Shown in pieces: positions 1 through 8,235 of a stretch of 64,000 nucleotides of DNA. Source of the stretch: Vibrio sp. BS-M-Sm-2 (GTDB lineage Bacteria > Pseudomonadota > Gammaproteobacteria > Enterobacterales > Vibrionaceae); NCBI RefSeq assembly GCF_041504345.1, contig NZ_CP167895.1, positions 1-64,000 of the forward strand, given 5' to 3'. The position numbers and the translations under genes are program-made. The notes below the pieces were generated by a model. The model did no database searches. It worked only from the letters and a program-made list of their open reading frames with translations, and was not told the origin of the DNA. Within the stretch, counting starts at the first letter, position 1. Each line of letters opens with the position of its first letter.

Positions 1-60
1 CTTTACTGATTTCTAACTTCTAATGAACTAAATAGTTAATTATCTGAATAGATCGGCAGA

Positions 61-1071
61 TTAAGATTTTGGCTCTGATTTAGCGTCAAACTTCTCAGAC
101 CATGTTTTAAGAACATCAGCACGTTCGCTGCCCATGCGAGCGAAGTCCATTTTTGCCATGTTCTTTTCTACATTAGGGAAGTTCTCTGCTTTGCCTGTCA
201 CATCTTGGTGACCAACAACTGGGTACATTTCGATGTAAAGCTCGTTTGCCGCTTTAGAAATAGACCAATCAACAACGCGCTGCGCAGCATCCGAAGGCTT
301 AACAAGACCTACCGCTTCAGATTCCCAACCGATACCTTCCGGTGTAATCACAGAAAGTGGCGCGCCTTGAGTTTTCAACTTAGCGCCACGGCTCGCCATA
401 GAAATACCGATAGCGACTTCACCCATACCCGCTTGAACACATGGCTTAGAACCAGAGTGCGTGTAGTGAGCGATGTTTTGGTCTAGCTTCTGCATGTAGT
501 TCCAACCTTGGTCTTCACCCATGTTTTGTAGCCAAGCCGAAACCTGCATGTAGCCCGTACCAGAAGACGCTGGGTTTGGCATAGCAATATGGCCCTTGTA
601 GATAGGCTTCGTTAAGTCATCCCAAGACTTAGGTGCCGGTAGATTCAATTGCTTAGCCACCACTTCGTTAAAGCAAACTGCATTAAAGAATGCGTCATTG
701 CCATACCAAGCTTGAGTAGACTGTGGGTCGTTAAGGTTAGCGCGTAATGCTTCTACACCTTGAGGCGTATAAGGTTTCAGAATGCCCTCTTCTTTAAGCA
801 AAGCCATAGAAGAGCCCGCAAGACCCCATACTACTTCTGCACGAGGGTTGTTTTTCTCGGCCAATAATTTTGCCGTCATGATCCCAGTTGAATCACGAAC
901 CCATTTGATGTTGATGTCTGGGTTTTCACTTTCAAATGCGTTTTTGTATTTCGCTAAAATGTCAGTTTCAAAAGCGGTGTAAACCGTCACTTCCTGTGCT
1001 GCATAAGCATTACCAGCGAGTAGAGTGACTAACGCTGCAAGTGATCCTTTCATAAAACGGTTTTTCATCAT
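61..1071 (-). CDS. phnS: 2-aminoethylphosphonate ABC transporter, periplasmic substrate-binding protein
   Basis: Periplasmic solute-binding protein of an ABC importer, most likely for 2-aminoethylphosphonate (AEP). It has a Sec signal peptide ending near NAYA (about residues 1-24), then an extracellular solute-binding fold of the iron/putrescine/phosphonate type beginning with VTVYTAF. The total of 336 aa is normal for the family. It diverges from the AEP degradation genes phnW-pbfA-phnX, which supports the substrate assignment; the permease and ATPase genes would lie beyond the left edge. A GGAG ribosome site precedes two consecutive ATGs (1071 and 1068), and either could be the start. The substrate is inferred from context and family, not from visible ligand residues. 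Confidence 0.85.
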   Translation of the reverse strand: MMKNRFMKGSLAALVTLLAGNAYAAQEVTVYTAFETDILAKYKNAFESENPDINIKWVRDSTGIMTAKLLAEKNNPRAEVVWGLAGSSMALLKEEGILKPYTPQGVEALRANLNDPQSTQAWYGNDAFFNAVCFNEVVAKQLNLPAPKSWDDLTKPIYKGHIAMPNPASSGTGYMQVSAWLQNMGEDQGWNYMQKLDQNIAHYTHSGSKPCVQAGMGEVAIGISMASRGAKLKTQGAPLSVITPEGIGWESEAVGLVKPSDAAQRVVDWSISKAANELYIEMYPVVGHQDVTGKAENFPNVEKNMAKMDFARMGSERADVLKTWSEKFDAKSEPKS

Positions 1072-1173
1072 TTTCTCCAGTCAGGCCCGATGCCAAGGTT
1101 AGAAGTTAGAAGCCCCATCAAGATGCTTCTATATCCATAAATTCAGTTAGGTTGTTAACACACACCTTCATAT

Positions 1174-1185
1174 TGGTATGTACCA
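1174..1185. promoter_or_regulatory. PhnF/GntR-like palindrome upstream of phnS
   Basis: TGGTA-TG-TACCA is a 5-2-5 palindrome about 100 bp upstream of the phosphonate-binding protein gene. It resembles the TGGTATAGACCA operator that I recall for PhnF, a GntR/HutC-type phosphonate regulator. A second related site lies at 1362-1373. The regulator gene is not in the window. Confidence 0.4.
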
Positions 1186-1361
1186 GATTTCGAGTATTAG
1201 GCTAATTGGCTTTTATGACGATTAAATGAACAAAAAATGGCAATTTAAAGATCGGAAAATTTCTCAACACAAGTGAAAAATTTGAATATGAAGCTTTTGT
1301 GAAAATAACGTTTGGGCTATTTACGACCGTTTAAATTGGTTGTTAAAGTAATTGCAACAAT

Positions 1362-1373
1362 TGGTATAGTCCA
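1362..1373. promoter_or_regulatory. PhnF/GntR-like operator over the phnW -10 region
   Basis: TGGTATAGTCCA differs at one base from the TGGTATAGACCA motif known for PhnF-type regulators. It contains TATAGT (1365-1370), the best candidate -10 box of phnW, 27 bp before the start codon; no good -35 is visible. A repressor bound here would block phnW-pbfA-phnX until phosphonate is present. Confidence 0.45.
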
Positions 1374-1397
1374 AAATAAAAATCACGAGAATTGAAC

Positions 1398-2501
1398 ATG
1401 AGAAACGAATACTTATTACTGACACCAGGTCCTCTATCTACTTCTGAAACCGTTCGCCAAGCGATGCTAAAAGACTGGTGTACTTGGGATGATGAATACA
1501 ACAAAGACGTTGTTGAAGTGATTCGTAGCAAGCTAGTGGCTTTGGCGACTAAGCAAGCGGGATACACAAGCGTACTAATGCAAGGTAGCGGCACTGCTTC
1601 AGTTGAAGCAACGATTGGTAGTGTTATCTCTAGCAGCGGTAAGCTTTTGGTTGTTGATAACGGTGCGTACGGTGCTCGTATTGCTCAAATCGCAGACTAT
1701 TTAAACATTCCATGCCATGTCGTTTCCCCAGGTGAAACATCACAGCCTGACTTGAACGAAATGGAAACGGCATTGGCCATGGATTCAGACATTACTCACG
1801 TTGCGATTGTGCACTGTGAAACCACCACTGGCATGCTGAATCCAATTGAAGACATTGCCAAATTGGCAAAGCAGCACAACAAAACCGTCATTCTTGATGC
1901 GATGTCGAGCTTTGGTGGTATCCCTATGGATATTGCTGACTTAGGTATCGATTACATGATCAGCTCAGCCAACAAATGCATTCAAGGTGTACCGGGCTTC
2001 GGCTTTGTTATTGCTAAGCAGTCAGAGTTAGAGAAGTGCAAAGGCCAAGCTCGCTCATTAAGCCTTGACCTGTTTGACCAATGGCACTGCATGGAAAGCA
2101 ACCATGGTAAATGGCGTTTCACCTCTCCGACTCATACAGTGCGCGCTTTCTACCAAGCTCTACTTGAATTGGAACAAGAAGGCGGCATTGAAGCTCGTTA
2201 TAACCGCTACCAAACCAACCAAACCACATTGGTTGCAGGTATGCGCTCTCTTGGCTTTGAACCGCTGCTTAATGATGACCTTCATTCACCAATCATTACC
2301 TCTTTCTATTCTCCAACTCATAGCGATTACCAATTCAAGGAATTCTATGACCGTTTGAAAGAACAAGGGTTTGTGATTTACCCGGGCAAGGTTTCAAACG
2401 CAGACTGCTTCCGAATCGGTAACATCGGTGAAGTGTACCCATCAGACATTGAAGCTCTCATTGACGCAGTTAAGAATGCTATGTACTGGGATATCAAGTA
2501 A
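1398..2501 (+). CDS. phnW: 2-aminoethylphosphonate--pyruvate transaminase
   Basis: PLP-dependent class V aminotransferase that moves the amino group of AEP to pyruvate, giving phosphonoacetaldehyde and alanine. The N-terminal stretch LLLTPGPL and the PLP-lysine context SSANKCIQG are characteristic of PhnW. The ATG at 1398 gives 367 aa, the usual length; an in-frame TTG at 1392 is rejected because the GAGA ribosome site at 1387-1390 is then too close. The stop overlaps the next start (TAATG at 2499-2503), so translation of pbfA is probably coupled. It is the first gene of phnW-pbfA-phnX. Confidence 0.95.
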   Translation: MRNEYLLLTPGPLSTSETVRQAMLKDWCTWDDEYNKDVVEVIRSKLVALATKQAGYTSVLMQGSGTASVEATIGSVISSSGKLLVVDNGAYGARIAQIADYLNIPCHVVSPGETSQPDLNEMETALAMDSDITHVAIVHCETTTGMLNPIEDIAKLAKQHNKTVILDAMSSFGGIPMDIADLGIDYMISSANKCIQGVPGFGFVIAKQSELEKCKGQARSLSLDLFDQWHCMESNHGKWRFTSPTHTVRAFYQALLELEQEGGIEARYNRYQTNQTTLVAGMRSLGFEPLLNDDLHSPIITSFYSPTHSDYQFKEFYDRLKEQGFVIYPGKVSNADCFRIGNIGEVYPSDIEALIDAVKNAMYWDIK

Positions 2502-3940
2502 TGACGATAACTAACCAAGAGCCAGTGGTGAACGCGGCGCACTTTCGAAGTGAAGGCGATGTGAACACCACACCAGCACGCGAAAAATGGAACGAATCAC
2601 TAAACGATGACGCGACTCAAGCGATGTTAAAACGTGATTCTGACGTATTTCTTCATCAAGCCATGTCAACGCCTTGTCTAGATACACTTGAAGCCGCAGA
2701 AGGCATCTATATACAAGATACGTCAGGCAAGAAGTACATAGACTTTCACGGCAATAATGTCCATCAACTAGGTTATGGTCACCCCCACATCATTAATAAA
2801 GTGACTCAGCAAATGGCGTCATTGCCATTTTCACCTCGTCGTTTTACCAATGAAACAGCCGTTCAGTGTGCTGAAAAGCTGACACAGATCTGCGGTGGTG
2901 ATTTGAATCGCGTGTTGTTTGCTCCAGGTGGCACATCAGTGATCGGCATGGCGCTCAAACTGGCTCGACATATCACCAACAACTTTAAAGTAGTATCACT
3001 GTGGGACTCATTCCATGGCGCGTCACTCGATGCAATTTCAGTAGGTGGCGAAGCGTGTTTCCGCGAAGGAATGGGGCCATTAATGGCTGGCGTAGAACGT
3101 ATTCCACCAGCGGTTTCCTATCGTGGTGCTTTTCCGCTCAATGACTCTTTTTCGCTTCGCGGGCAAAACTCCAGTGATGCGAACGAGACCGCATGTGATG
3201 TTCACTACGCCGATTACCTTGAGTATGTGATTGAAAAAGAAGGTGGCATTGGTGCCTTCATTGCGGAAGCAGTGCGTAACACAGACGTTCAAGTGCCAAG
3301 TAAGGCTTATTGGAAACGCATCCGTGAGATCTGTGACAAACACAACGTCATGTTGATCATCGATGACATCCCAAATGGCATGGGTCGTAGCGGCAAATGG
3401 TTTACTCACCAAGCGTTTGATATCGAACCTGACATCCTTTGTATCGGTAAAGGTTTTGGCGGCGGTTTAGTACCAATCGCAGCCATGATCACTAAAGACA
3501 AATACAACACGGCAGCGCAAGTATCTCTTGGTCACTACACCCACGAGAAAAGCCCAATTGGCTGCGCGGCAGCACTCGCGACCATGGAAGTGATTGAGCA
3601 AGAAAACCTACTTGAAAAAGTACAAGCAGAAAGCACATTCGTACGTGAACAGCTACTTCAAATGAAAGAGAAGTACCCAGTCATTGGTGACATTCGCGGC
3701 ATTGGCCTGCTCTGGGGGGTGGAATTGGTCACTGACCACATCACCAAAACCCGAGCTTTCGATGAAGCAGAAGCGGTGCTTTACCAGTGTCTAAACGATG
3801 GCCTGAGCTTTAAGGTGTCACAAGGTAACGTGATCCAATTGAGTCCACCATTGATCATCAGCCGCAGCGAATTAGAAGTCGCTCTGTCTGTATTCGAAAA
3901 AGCGATAGCAAAAGTCTGCAAAGACTTTGAATACCTTTAA
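2501..3940 (+). CDS. pbfA: (R)-1-hydroxy-2-aminoethylphosphonate ammonia-lyase, class III aminotransferase fold
   Basis: Class III (fold type I) PLP enzyme of 479 aa. The order phnW-pbfA-phnX is that of the PbfA ammonia-lyase, which converts (R)-1-hydroxy-2-aminoethylphosphonate to phosphonoacetaldehyde and ammonia so that hydroxylated AEP can enter the PhnX pathway. The motif IIDDIPNGMGRSGKW carries the PLP-binding Asp, and IGKGFGGG holds the Schiff-base Lys. Class III transaminases usually read DEVQ/DEIQ where this protein has DDIP, consistent with a changed reaction. The product name rests on gene order and family resemblance; a transaminase activity cannot be excluded from sequence alone. 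Confidence 0.85.
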   Translation: MTITNQEPVVNAAHFRSEGDVNTTPAREKWNESLNDDATQAMLKRDSDVFLHQAMSTPCLDTLEAAEGIYIQDTSGKKYIDFHGNNVHQLGYGHPHIINKVTQQMASLPFSPRRFTNETAVQCAEKLTQICGGDLNRVLFAPGGTSVIGMALKLARHITNNFKVVSLWDSFHGASLDAISVGGEACFREGMGPLMAGVERIPPAVSYRGAFPLNDSFSLRGQNSSDANETACDVHYADYLEYVIEKEGGIGAFIAEAVRNTDVQVPSKAYWKRIREICDKHNVMLIIDDIPNGMGRSGKWFTHQAFDIEPDILCIGKGFGGGLVPIAAMITKDKYNTAAQVSLGHYTHEKSPIGCAAALATMEVIEQENLLEKVQAESTFVREQLLQMKEKYPVIGDIRGIGLLWGVELVTDHITKTRAFDEAEAVLYQCLNDGLSFKVSQGNVIQLSPPLIISRSELEVALSVFEKAIAKVCKDFEYL

Positions 3941-3976
3941 ACCATCATCTAACCAATAACTTAAAACAATCATTCA

Positions 3977-4003
3977 TCTCCCAGAACAACTTTAGCTGGG
4001 AGA
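3977..4003 (+). other. Hairpin between pbfA and phnX
   Basis: TCTCCCAG and CTGGGAGA form a perfect 8-bp stem with an 11-nt loop, 22 bp before the phnX start. There is no T-run after it, so it is unlikely to be a terminator. An RNA stability or processing element separating phnX expression from the upstream genes is the simplest guess. Confidence 0.45.
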
Positions 4004-4024
4004 GAACAGAAATAGGACACGACT

Positions 4025-4843
4025 ATGAACACAACATCACCTATCCAAGCGGTTATCTTTGACTGGGCTGGCACTATCGTTGATTTTGGATCATTTGCTC
4101 CAACCAGTATTTTCGTTGAAGCATTCAGACAAGGTTTCAACTTTGATATCGACTTAGCAGAAGCGCGTGAACCTATGGGGATCGGCAAATGGGACCACAT
4201 CCAAGCAGTTGGTCGAATTCCTGCTGTTGACGCTCGTTGGAAGGCTCAGTTCGGACGCTCGATGACAAGTGAAGACGTTGATGCGATCTACGCGGCATTC
4301 ATGCCTCTTCAGAAAGCAAAAGTAGCAGACCACGCAGCACCAATTTTAAACGCAATTGAAGTTGTAAATAACCTAAAAGAAAAGAATGTAAAAATTGGCT
4401 CTTGTTCTGGTTACCCACGTGAAGTGATGGATGTGCTAATCCCTGCTGCGGCAGATTACGGTTACCGACCAGATAACGTAGTTGCAACGGATGACTTACC
4501 TCAAGGTGGCCGCCCAGCTCCATTTATGGCTCTTAAAAACGTGATAGATCTAGGTGTAACAAACGTCGCTGCATGTGTGAAAGTAGATGACGCTGCGCCG
4601 GGTATCGATGAAGGCCACAACGCAGGCATGTGGACAGTAGGCCTTGTACTATCAGGCAACGAAGCTGGCTTCACCTACCAAGAATACTTAGACGCAGATG
4701 AAGCAACACTCGCCGATGCACGTGAAAAAGCCAGCGTGAAGCTAAACAAATCAAACCCACACTACCTGATCGATACTATTGCAGATCTGCCAGGTATCAT
4801 TGCTGATATCGAGAAGCGCTTACTAGCAGGTGAGCGTCCATAA
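4025..4843 (+). CDS. phnX: Phosphonoacetaldehyde hydrolase (phosphonatase)
   Basis: HAD-superfamily phosphonatase that cleaves the carbon-phosphorus bond of phosphonoacetaldehyde to acetaldehyde and phosphate. Motif I is seen as FDWAGTIVDFG (nucleophile Asp in the DxAGT form typical of PhnX rather than DxDGT), followed by a helical cap and SCSGYPREVM. The Schiff-base lysine of the family lies in the cap. The length of 272 aa matches the family. It completes the AEP pathway started by phnW and pbfA. A gap of 84 bp separates it from pbfA, with its own ribosome site (AGGA) just before ATG. Confidence 0.95.
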   Translation: MNTTSPIQAVIFDWAGTIVDFGSFAPTSIFVEAFRQGFNFDIDLAEAREPMGIGKWDHIQAVGRIPAVDARWKAQFGRSMTSEDVDAIYAAFMPLQKAKVADHAAPILNAIEVVNNLKEKNVKIGSCSGYPREVMDVLIPAAADYGYRPDNVVATDDLPQGGRPAPFMALKNVIDLGVTNVAACVKVDDAAPGIDEGHNAGMWTVGLVLSGNEAGFTYQEYLDADEATLADAREKASVKLNKSNPHYLIDTIADLPGIIADIEKRLLAGERP

Positions 4844-4901
4844 CTCCTGCCACTTCTGCAAATCAGGGTCTGTAGCCCAATAATCCGCACACATGCAAAA
4901 T

Positions 4902-4945
4902 GAAACCTCGTATCACGTAAAAATGATGCGAGGTTTCTTCGTTTC
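4902..4945 (+). terminator. Terminator of the phn operon
   Basis: GAAACCTCG (4902-4910) pairs perfectly with CGAGGTTTC (4929-4937), followed by TTCGTTT. It lies 59 bp downstream of phnX. Confidence 0.75.
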
Positions 4946-5100
4946 CAACATTTGAGACAACAATTTTTCGACAAAAAAGCTATAAATAGGCACCTTGAAA
5001 AATATAAATCCCAACAATCACATTGACTCTCATAAGCAATCAGACTAACAATGTGTTAACAGTTCCTGAAAAGGCCCTGACTGAATTAAAGCCTTGATTT

Positions 5101-5141
5101 ACTTACCGTTGCAGTGTCCCACACGGTAAGTTTTCGATTTA
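5101..5141 (+). other. Terminator-like hairpin in the ompA-family leader
   Basis: ACTTACCGT (5101-5109) pairs perfectly with ACGGTAAGT (5123-5131), followed by TTTTCGATTT. It lies 46 bp before the ompA-like start and 160 bp after the phn terminator. Nothing coding lies between the two hairpins, so this could end a small RNA or act as an attenuator in the porin leader. The rest of 4844-5186 shows nothing else I can support. Confidence 0.5.
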
Positions 5142-5186
5142 ATGGCCAGTTCAGATAACAATAAAAATTAATCCAAGGATAAGATT

Positions 5187-6257
5187 ATGAAAAAACTTTC
5201 AAAAATCATGTGTGCTGTGATTGCAGCTTCAGGTTTCGCTGCTGCTCCATCCATTGCCGCAACGACATACGTAGGCGCAAAAGTTGGCATGGGTTGGCTA
5301 GATAGCGCTTGTGTAAGCGGTGAAAAGTGTGAAGATGATTCTGTTGCGGGTGGTATTTACGGTGGTTACAACTTTACCGATAACATTACTCTTGAATTGA
5401 ATGCAGATTACTTAGGTGATTATGATACCAGCTTTAACAACAACGGAACGCCTAAAACATATAGCGATTCTATCGTAGCCATTTCTTTGAGCCCGATGTA
5501 TCGACTAGCGATTAAACAAGAGTTTGATATCTTCTTCAAAGCAGGTCCTGCTTACATCATGCATGACGACGAAGACGACGTTGTATTAGCCTTAGGTATC
5601 GGCGCTGAGAAACAGTTTTCAGACGATTGGGCGCTGAGAGTTGAATACCAATACTTCGATGATTTTGATGATAAGATCATTCAAAACCTTAACTCCAACC
5701 TTGTGACTGTTGGCCTTAGCTACAACTTCGGTACAGGTAACACAACCGCATCAGCAGCGGCTGCAGCTTCTGCGGCGGCAGTGACTCAAGCACCTTCTGA
5801 GCCAATCACCGAGCCAGAAACTGTGGTTATTGAAGAAGAAGCAGCGGTAGTTGTTACTAAAGCGCAAACCGAGAGCTTCTCTCAAGGTACATTTGCGACT
5901 AACAGCACAGAGCTTTCAGAAAAAGGTAAAACAGCTGTACAGCCAATTGTTGAAGTCTTACAAGCGCACCCTCAATCGACCGTTAACATTGTTGGCCACA
6001 CTGACTCAACTGGTGCGGCAGAATACAACATGATGATTTCTAAGAAACGTGCTGCCGCTGTAGCTGCATACATCGAAGAGCAAGGAATTGAAGCTGAGCG
6101 TATTACGGCTTCTGGTGAAGGGGAAGAAAACCCAATCGCATCAAACGCTACCGCTGAAGGCCGTGCGCAAAACCGTCGTGTTGACGCAACGATCCCAAGC
6201 TTTGAATACCAAGAAGAAGCTCAAATTGAAGAAGTTATTGTAGAAACGACTGAATAA
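5187..6257 (+). CDS. OmpA-family outer membrane protein
   Basis: Two-domain outer membrane protein of 356 aa. A signal peptide (residues 1-24, ending IAA) is followed by an eight-strand OmpA-type beta barrel (about 25-180, closing with VTVGLSYNFG), an Ala/Pro/Glu-rich linker, and a C-terminal OmpA/MotB domain (about 230-335). The latter binds peptidoglycan and shows NIVGHTDSTG and the NRRVD end motif. It has an unusually acidic C-terminal tail (EEAQIEEVIVETTE). A clear AAGGA site lies 8 bp before ATG. Barrel tethering to the cell wall is the expected role; the exact paralogue is not decided. Confidence 0.9.
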   Translation: MKKLSKIMCAVIAASGFAAAPSIAATTYVGAKVGMGWLDSACVSGEKCEDDSVAGGIYGGYNFTDNITLELNADYLGDYDTSFNNNGTPKTYSDSIVAISLSPMYRLAIKQEFDIFFKAGPAYIMHDDEDDVVLALGIGAEKQFSDDWALRVEYQYFDDFDDKIIQNLNSNLVTVGLSYNFGTGNTTASAAAAASAAAVTQAPSEPITEPETVVIEEEAAVVVTKAQTESFSQGTFATNSTELSEKGKTAVQPIVEVLQAHPQSTVNIVGHTDSTGAAEYNMMISKKRAAAVAAYIEEQGIEAERITASGEGEENPIASNATAEGRAQNRRVDATIPSFEYQEEAQIEEVIVETTE

Positions 6258-6284
6258 TAGCACTCTACTCTAGCTAGAATAATT

Positions 6285-6325
6285 AAGGGCGGAACACTTT
6301 AAAGTGCTCCGCCCTTTTCTTTATC
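6285..6325 (+). terminator. Strong terminator after the OmpA-family gene
   Basis: AAGGGCGGA(A)CACTTT pairs with AAAGTG(C)TCCGCCCTT over 6285-6316 and is followed by TTCTTTAT. It also separates this gene from the convergent OsmC-family gene. Confidence 0.85.
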
Positions 6326-6381
6326 TAGCTATGCCCGTAAGTCGTAAAAATTAGCCTACCGCCAAGCAGTACAATCAGAGA

Positions 6382-6780
6382 CTAGATAATTTCCCAGCTG
6401 TGCGTCATTTCAACGCCAGCACCCAGCATTAAGCACACTGAGCAGTACTTTTCTAAAGAGTCAGCACACACTTTAGCGACCAACTCAGGATCTAGGTTGT
6501 CACCAGACACTTCAAAATGAATGTTAATCACGGTAAAGATTTTTGGTGCGGTTTCACGACGTGTGGTTTCAAGTTTTGCATTGCAGCCTGTGATATTTTG
6601 GCCAGCAGATTTCAAACCATCAACCACATCAACAGAGCTACAACCACCGGCAGCCATTAACACCATTTCCATCGGGCTTGGCGCAGTAGCACCGCCACTT
6701 CCATCCATCACGACAGAGTGACCTGATTGAGATTGACCTAGGAATTTAAAGCCTTCGACCCATTTAACTTCTGCTTGCAT
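6382..6780 (-). CDS. YhfA-type OsmC family protein
   Basis: Small cytoplasmic protein of the OsmC/Ohr fold, closest in my reading to E. coli YhfA: VKWVEG at the start, PSPMEMVLMAAGGCS in the middle, EKYCSV near the end. The two conserved cysteines (GGC and KYC) match the peroxidatic pair of OsmC proteins, suggesting thiol peroxidase activity; the YhfA substrate is not established. The ATG at 6780 (MQAEVKW) is chosen over an upstream in-frame ATG at 6810 because AAGGA lies 5 bp before it and homologues begin there, giving 132 aa. Confidence 0.85.
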   Translation of the reverse strand: MQAEVKWVEGFKFLGQSQSGHSVVMDGSGGATAPSPMEMVLMAAGGCSSVDVVDGLKSAGQNITGCNAKLETTRRETAPKIFTVINIHFEVSGDNLDPELVAKVCADSLEKYCSVCLMLGAGVEMTHSWEII

Positions 6781-6809
6781 GTGGTTCCTTAGATGTACGA
6801 TAACCGCCA

Positions 6810-6839
6810 TCAGTATCTATTATTGGATATCAATACTGA
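6810..6839. promoter_or_regulatory. Dyad upstream of the OsmC-family gene
   Basis: TCAGTAT (6810-6816) and ATACTGA (6833-6839) are perfect inverted copies 30 bp upstream of the yhfA-like start. It could be an operator or a leader stem. No known motif is recognised. Confidence 0.3.
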
Positions 6840-6979
6840 CACCCTACTACTGGCGGCATTTATGAGCAAGATGTTCTCGGCGACATATTTTTTGTGAACG
6901 ATGCAATTTTTTTCATCTAAAACCTGTCTCTATTCGTACATTCAAAATTGAATAAGAAAAACGTCAAGATGAGGTATCT

Positions 6980-8122
6980 ATGAATAAACTATCTAAAATA
7001 TTGGTATCACTCGTAGTCGTACTGCCACTGATTTCGCTGTTTGTAAGCCAGACTGGCACTGCCAATACAATGGATAAAACGGCTGATTCAGGTAAAAATG
7101 AAATCGCGACACTGGCTGGTGGTTGTTTTTGGTGTACAGAGTCCGACCTAGAAAAACTGACAGGCGTGACCGACGTTATCTCTGGGTATTCTGGTGGTGA
7201 ATTAGAAAAACCCACTTATAAACAAGTATCTTCAGGTAAGTCTGGTCACATCGAAGTCATCAACGTGACTTACAATCCAGATCTTGTCAGCTACGAACAG
7301 GTTCTTGACCAATTCTTTAGACACATAGATCCAACCGATGACAAAGGCTCATTTGTAGACCGAGGCCCTCAATATCGACCTGCTATTTTCTATCATAATC
7401 AAGAGCAAAAAGACGTCGCTCAGAACTTTATGATGGAAATCGACAAAGCTAAGATCTTTGGTGCTCCACTAAAAACAGAACTGATTAAGTTTGAAAAGTT
7501 CTGGCCTGCCGAAGGTTACCACCAAGATTATTACAAAAAGAGCAAGGTTCGTTATAACTATTACCGTTACGCTTCCGGTCGTGATCAATATTTAGATAAA
7601 ATCTTCGGTGATGATAGAAAGGAAAACCCACAAACTATCCGCCAGATCATCGACAGCAAAAATGCGACAGCAAACGCTAAGACCTACGTTAAACCGTCTG
7701 ATGCTGAGATTAAGGCGAAACTAACCTCACTGCAGTACGATGTAACACAAGACGATGCAACAGAGCGCCCGTTTGACAACAAATACTGGGATAACAAGCA
7801 AGAAGGTATTTACGTTGATATCGTCACCGGTGAGCCTTTGTTCTCGTCAAAAGACAAATACAAATCAGGTACAGGCTGGCCGAGCTTCACACAGCCAATC
7901 AGCGAAGCTTATGTAGTAACCACTACTGACTACAAACTGCTTTACCCAAGAACAGAGGTCCGTAGTAAATTTGGAGATTCTCATCTAGGTCATGTATTTA
8001 AAGATGGTCCTAAACCGACAGGTTTGCGTTACTGCATGAACTCAGCTGCGATGCGCTTTATCCCAGCGGATAAATTAGCGGAAGAAGGCTACGAAGAATA
8101 CGTTGAGATGTTTGAGGGCTAG
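6980..8122 (+). CDS. msrAB: Bifunctional peptide-methionine sulfoxide reductase MsrA/MsrB, exported
   Basis: Repairs oxidised methionine in proteins, reducing both S and R sulfoxides. A signal peptide or anchor (residues 1-28) is followed by MsrA (about 40-200) with catalytic GCFWCTE and MsrB (about 250-378) with FGDSHLGHVF and the catalytic cysteine in RYCMN. The CxxC zinc ligands of many MsrB proteins are absent, so this is the zinc-free form. The 380-aa fusion and export signal place it in the periplasm, like other secreted MsrAB proteins that protect envelope proteins. It appears to be a single-gene unit ended by its own terminator. Confidence 0.93.
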   Translation: MNKLSKILVSLVVVLPLISLFVSQTGTANTMDKTADSGKNEIATLAGGCFWCTESDLEKLTGVTDVISGYSGGELEKPTYKQVSSGKSGHIEVINVTYNPDLVSYEQVLDQFFRHIDPTDDKGSFVDRGPQYRPAIFYHNQEQKDVAQNFMMEIDKAKIFGAPLKTELIKFEKFWPAEGYHQDYYKKSKVRYNYYRYASGRDQYLDKIFGDDRKENPQTIRQIIDSKNATANAKTYVKPSDAEIKAKLTSLQYDVTQDDATERPFDNKYWDNKQEGIYVDIVTGEPLFSSKDKYKSGTGWPSFTQPISEAYVVTTTDYKLLYPRTEVRSKFGDSHLGHVFKDGPKPTGLRYCMNSAAMRFIPADKLAEEGYEEYVEMFEG

Positions 8123-8161
8123 CTAAAGACTCAATTCCACAGAATTCTATTCATAAATAAC

Positions 8162-8192
8162 AAAGCCAGCATATCGCTGGCTTTCGTTTTTC
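8162..8192. terminator. Bidirectional terminator between msrAB and ktrB
   Basis: AAAGCCAGC (8162-8170) pairs with GCTGGCTTT (8176-8184). CGTTTTTCT follows on the plus strand and a T-rich stretch on the minus strand. Confidence 0.8.
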
Positions 8193-8235
8193 TAACGCTC
8201 TAACAAGAAGGATTAACTCTAGCCTCTTAGCATTA

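Noticed and set aside
2065..2358. Other-frame readings inside phnW and many other genes
   Set aside because: They overlap strongly supported genes and show no domain or ribosome site.
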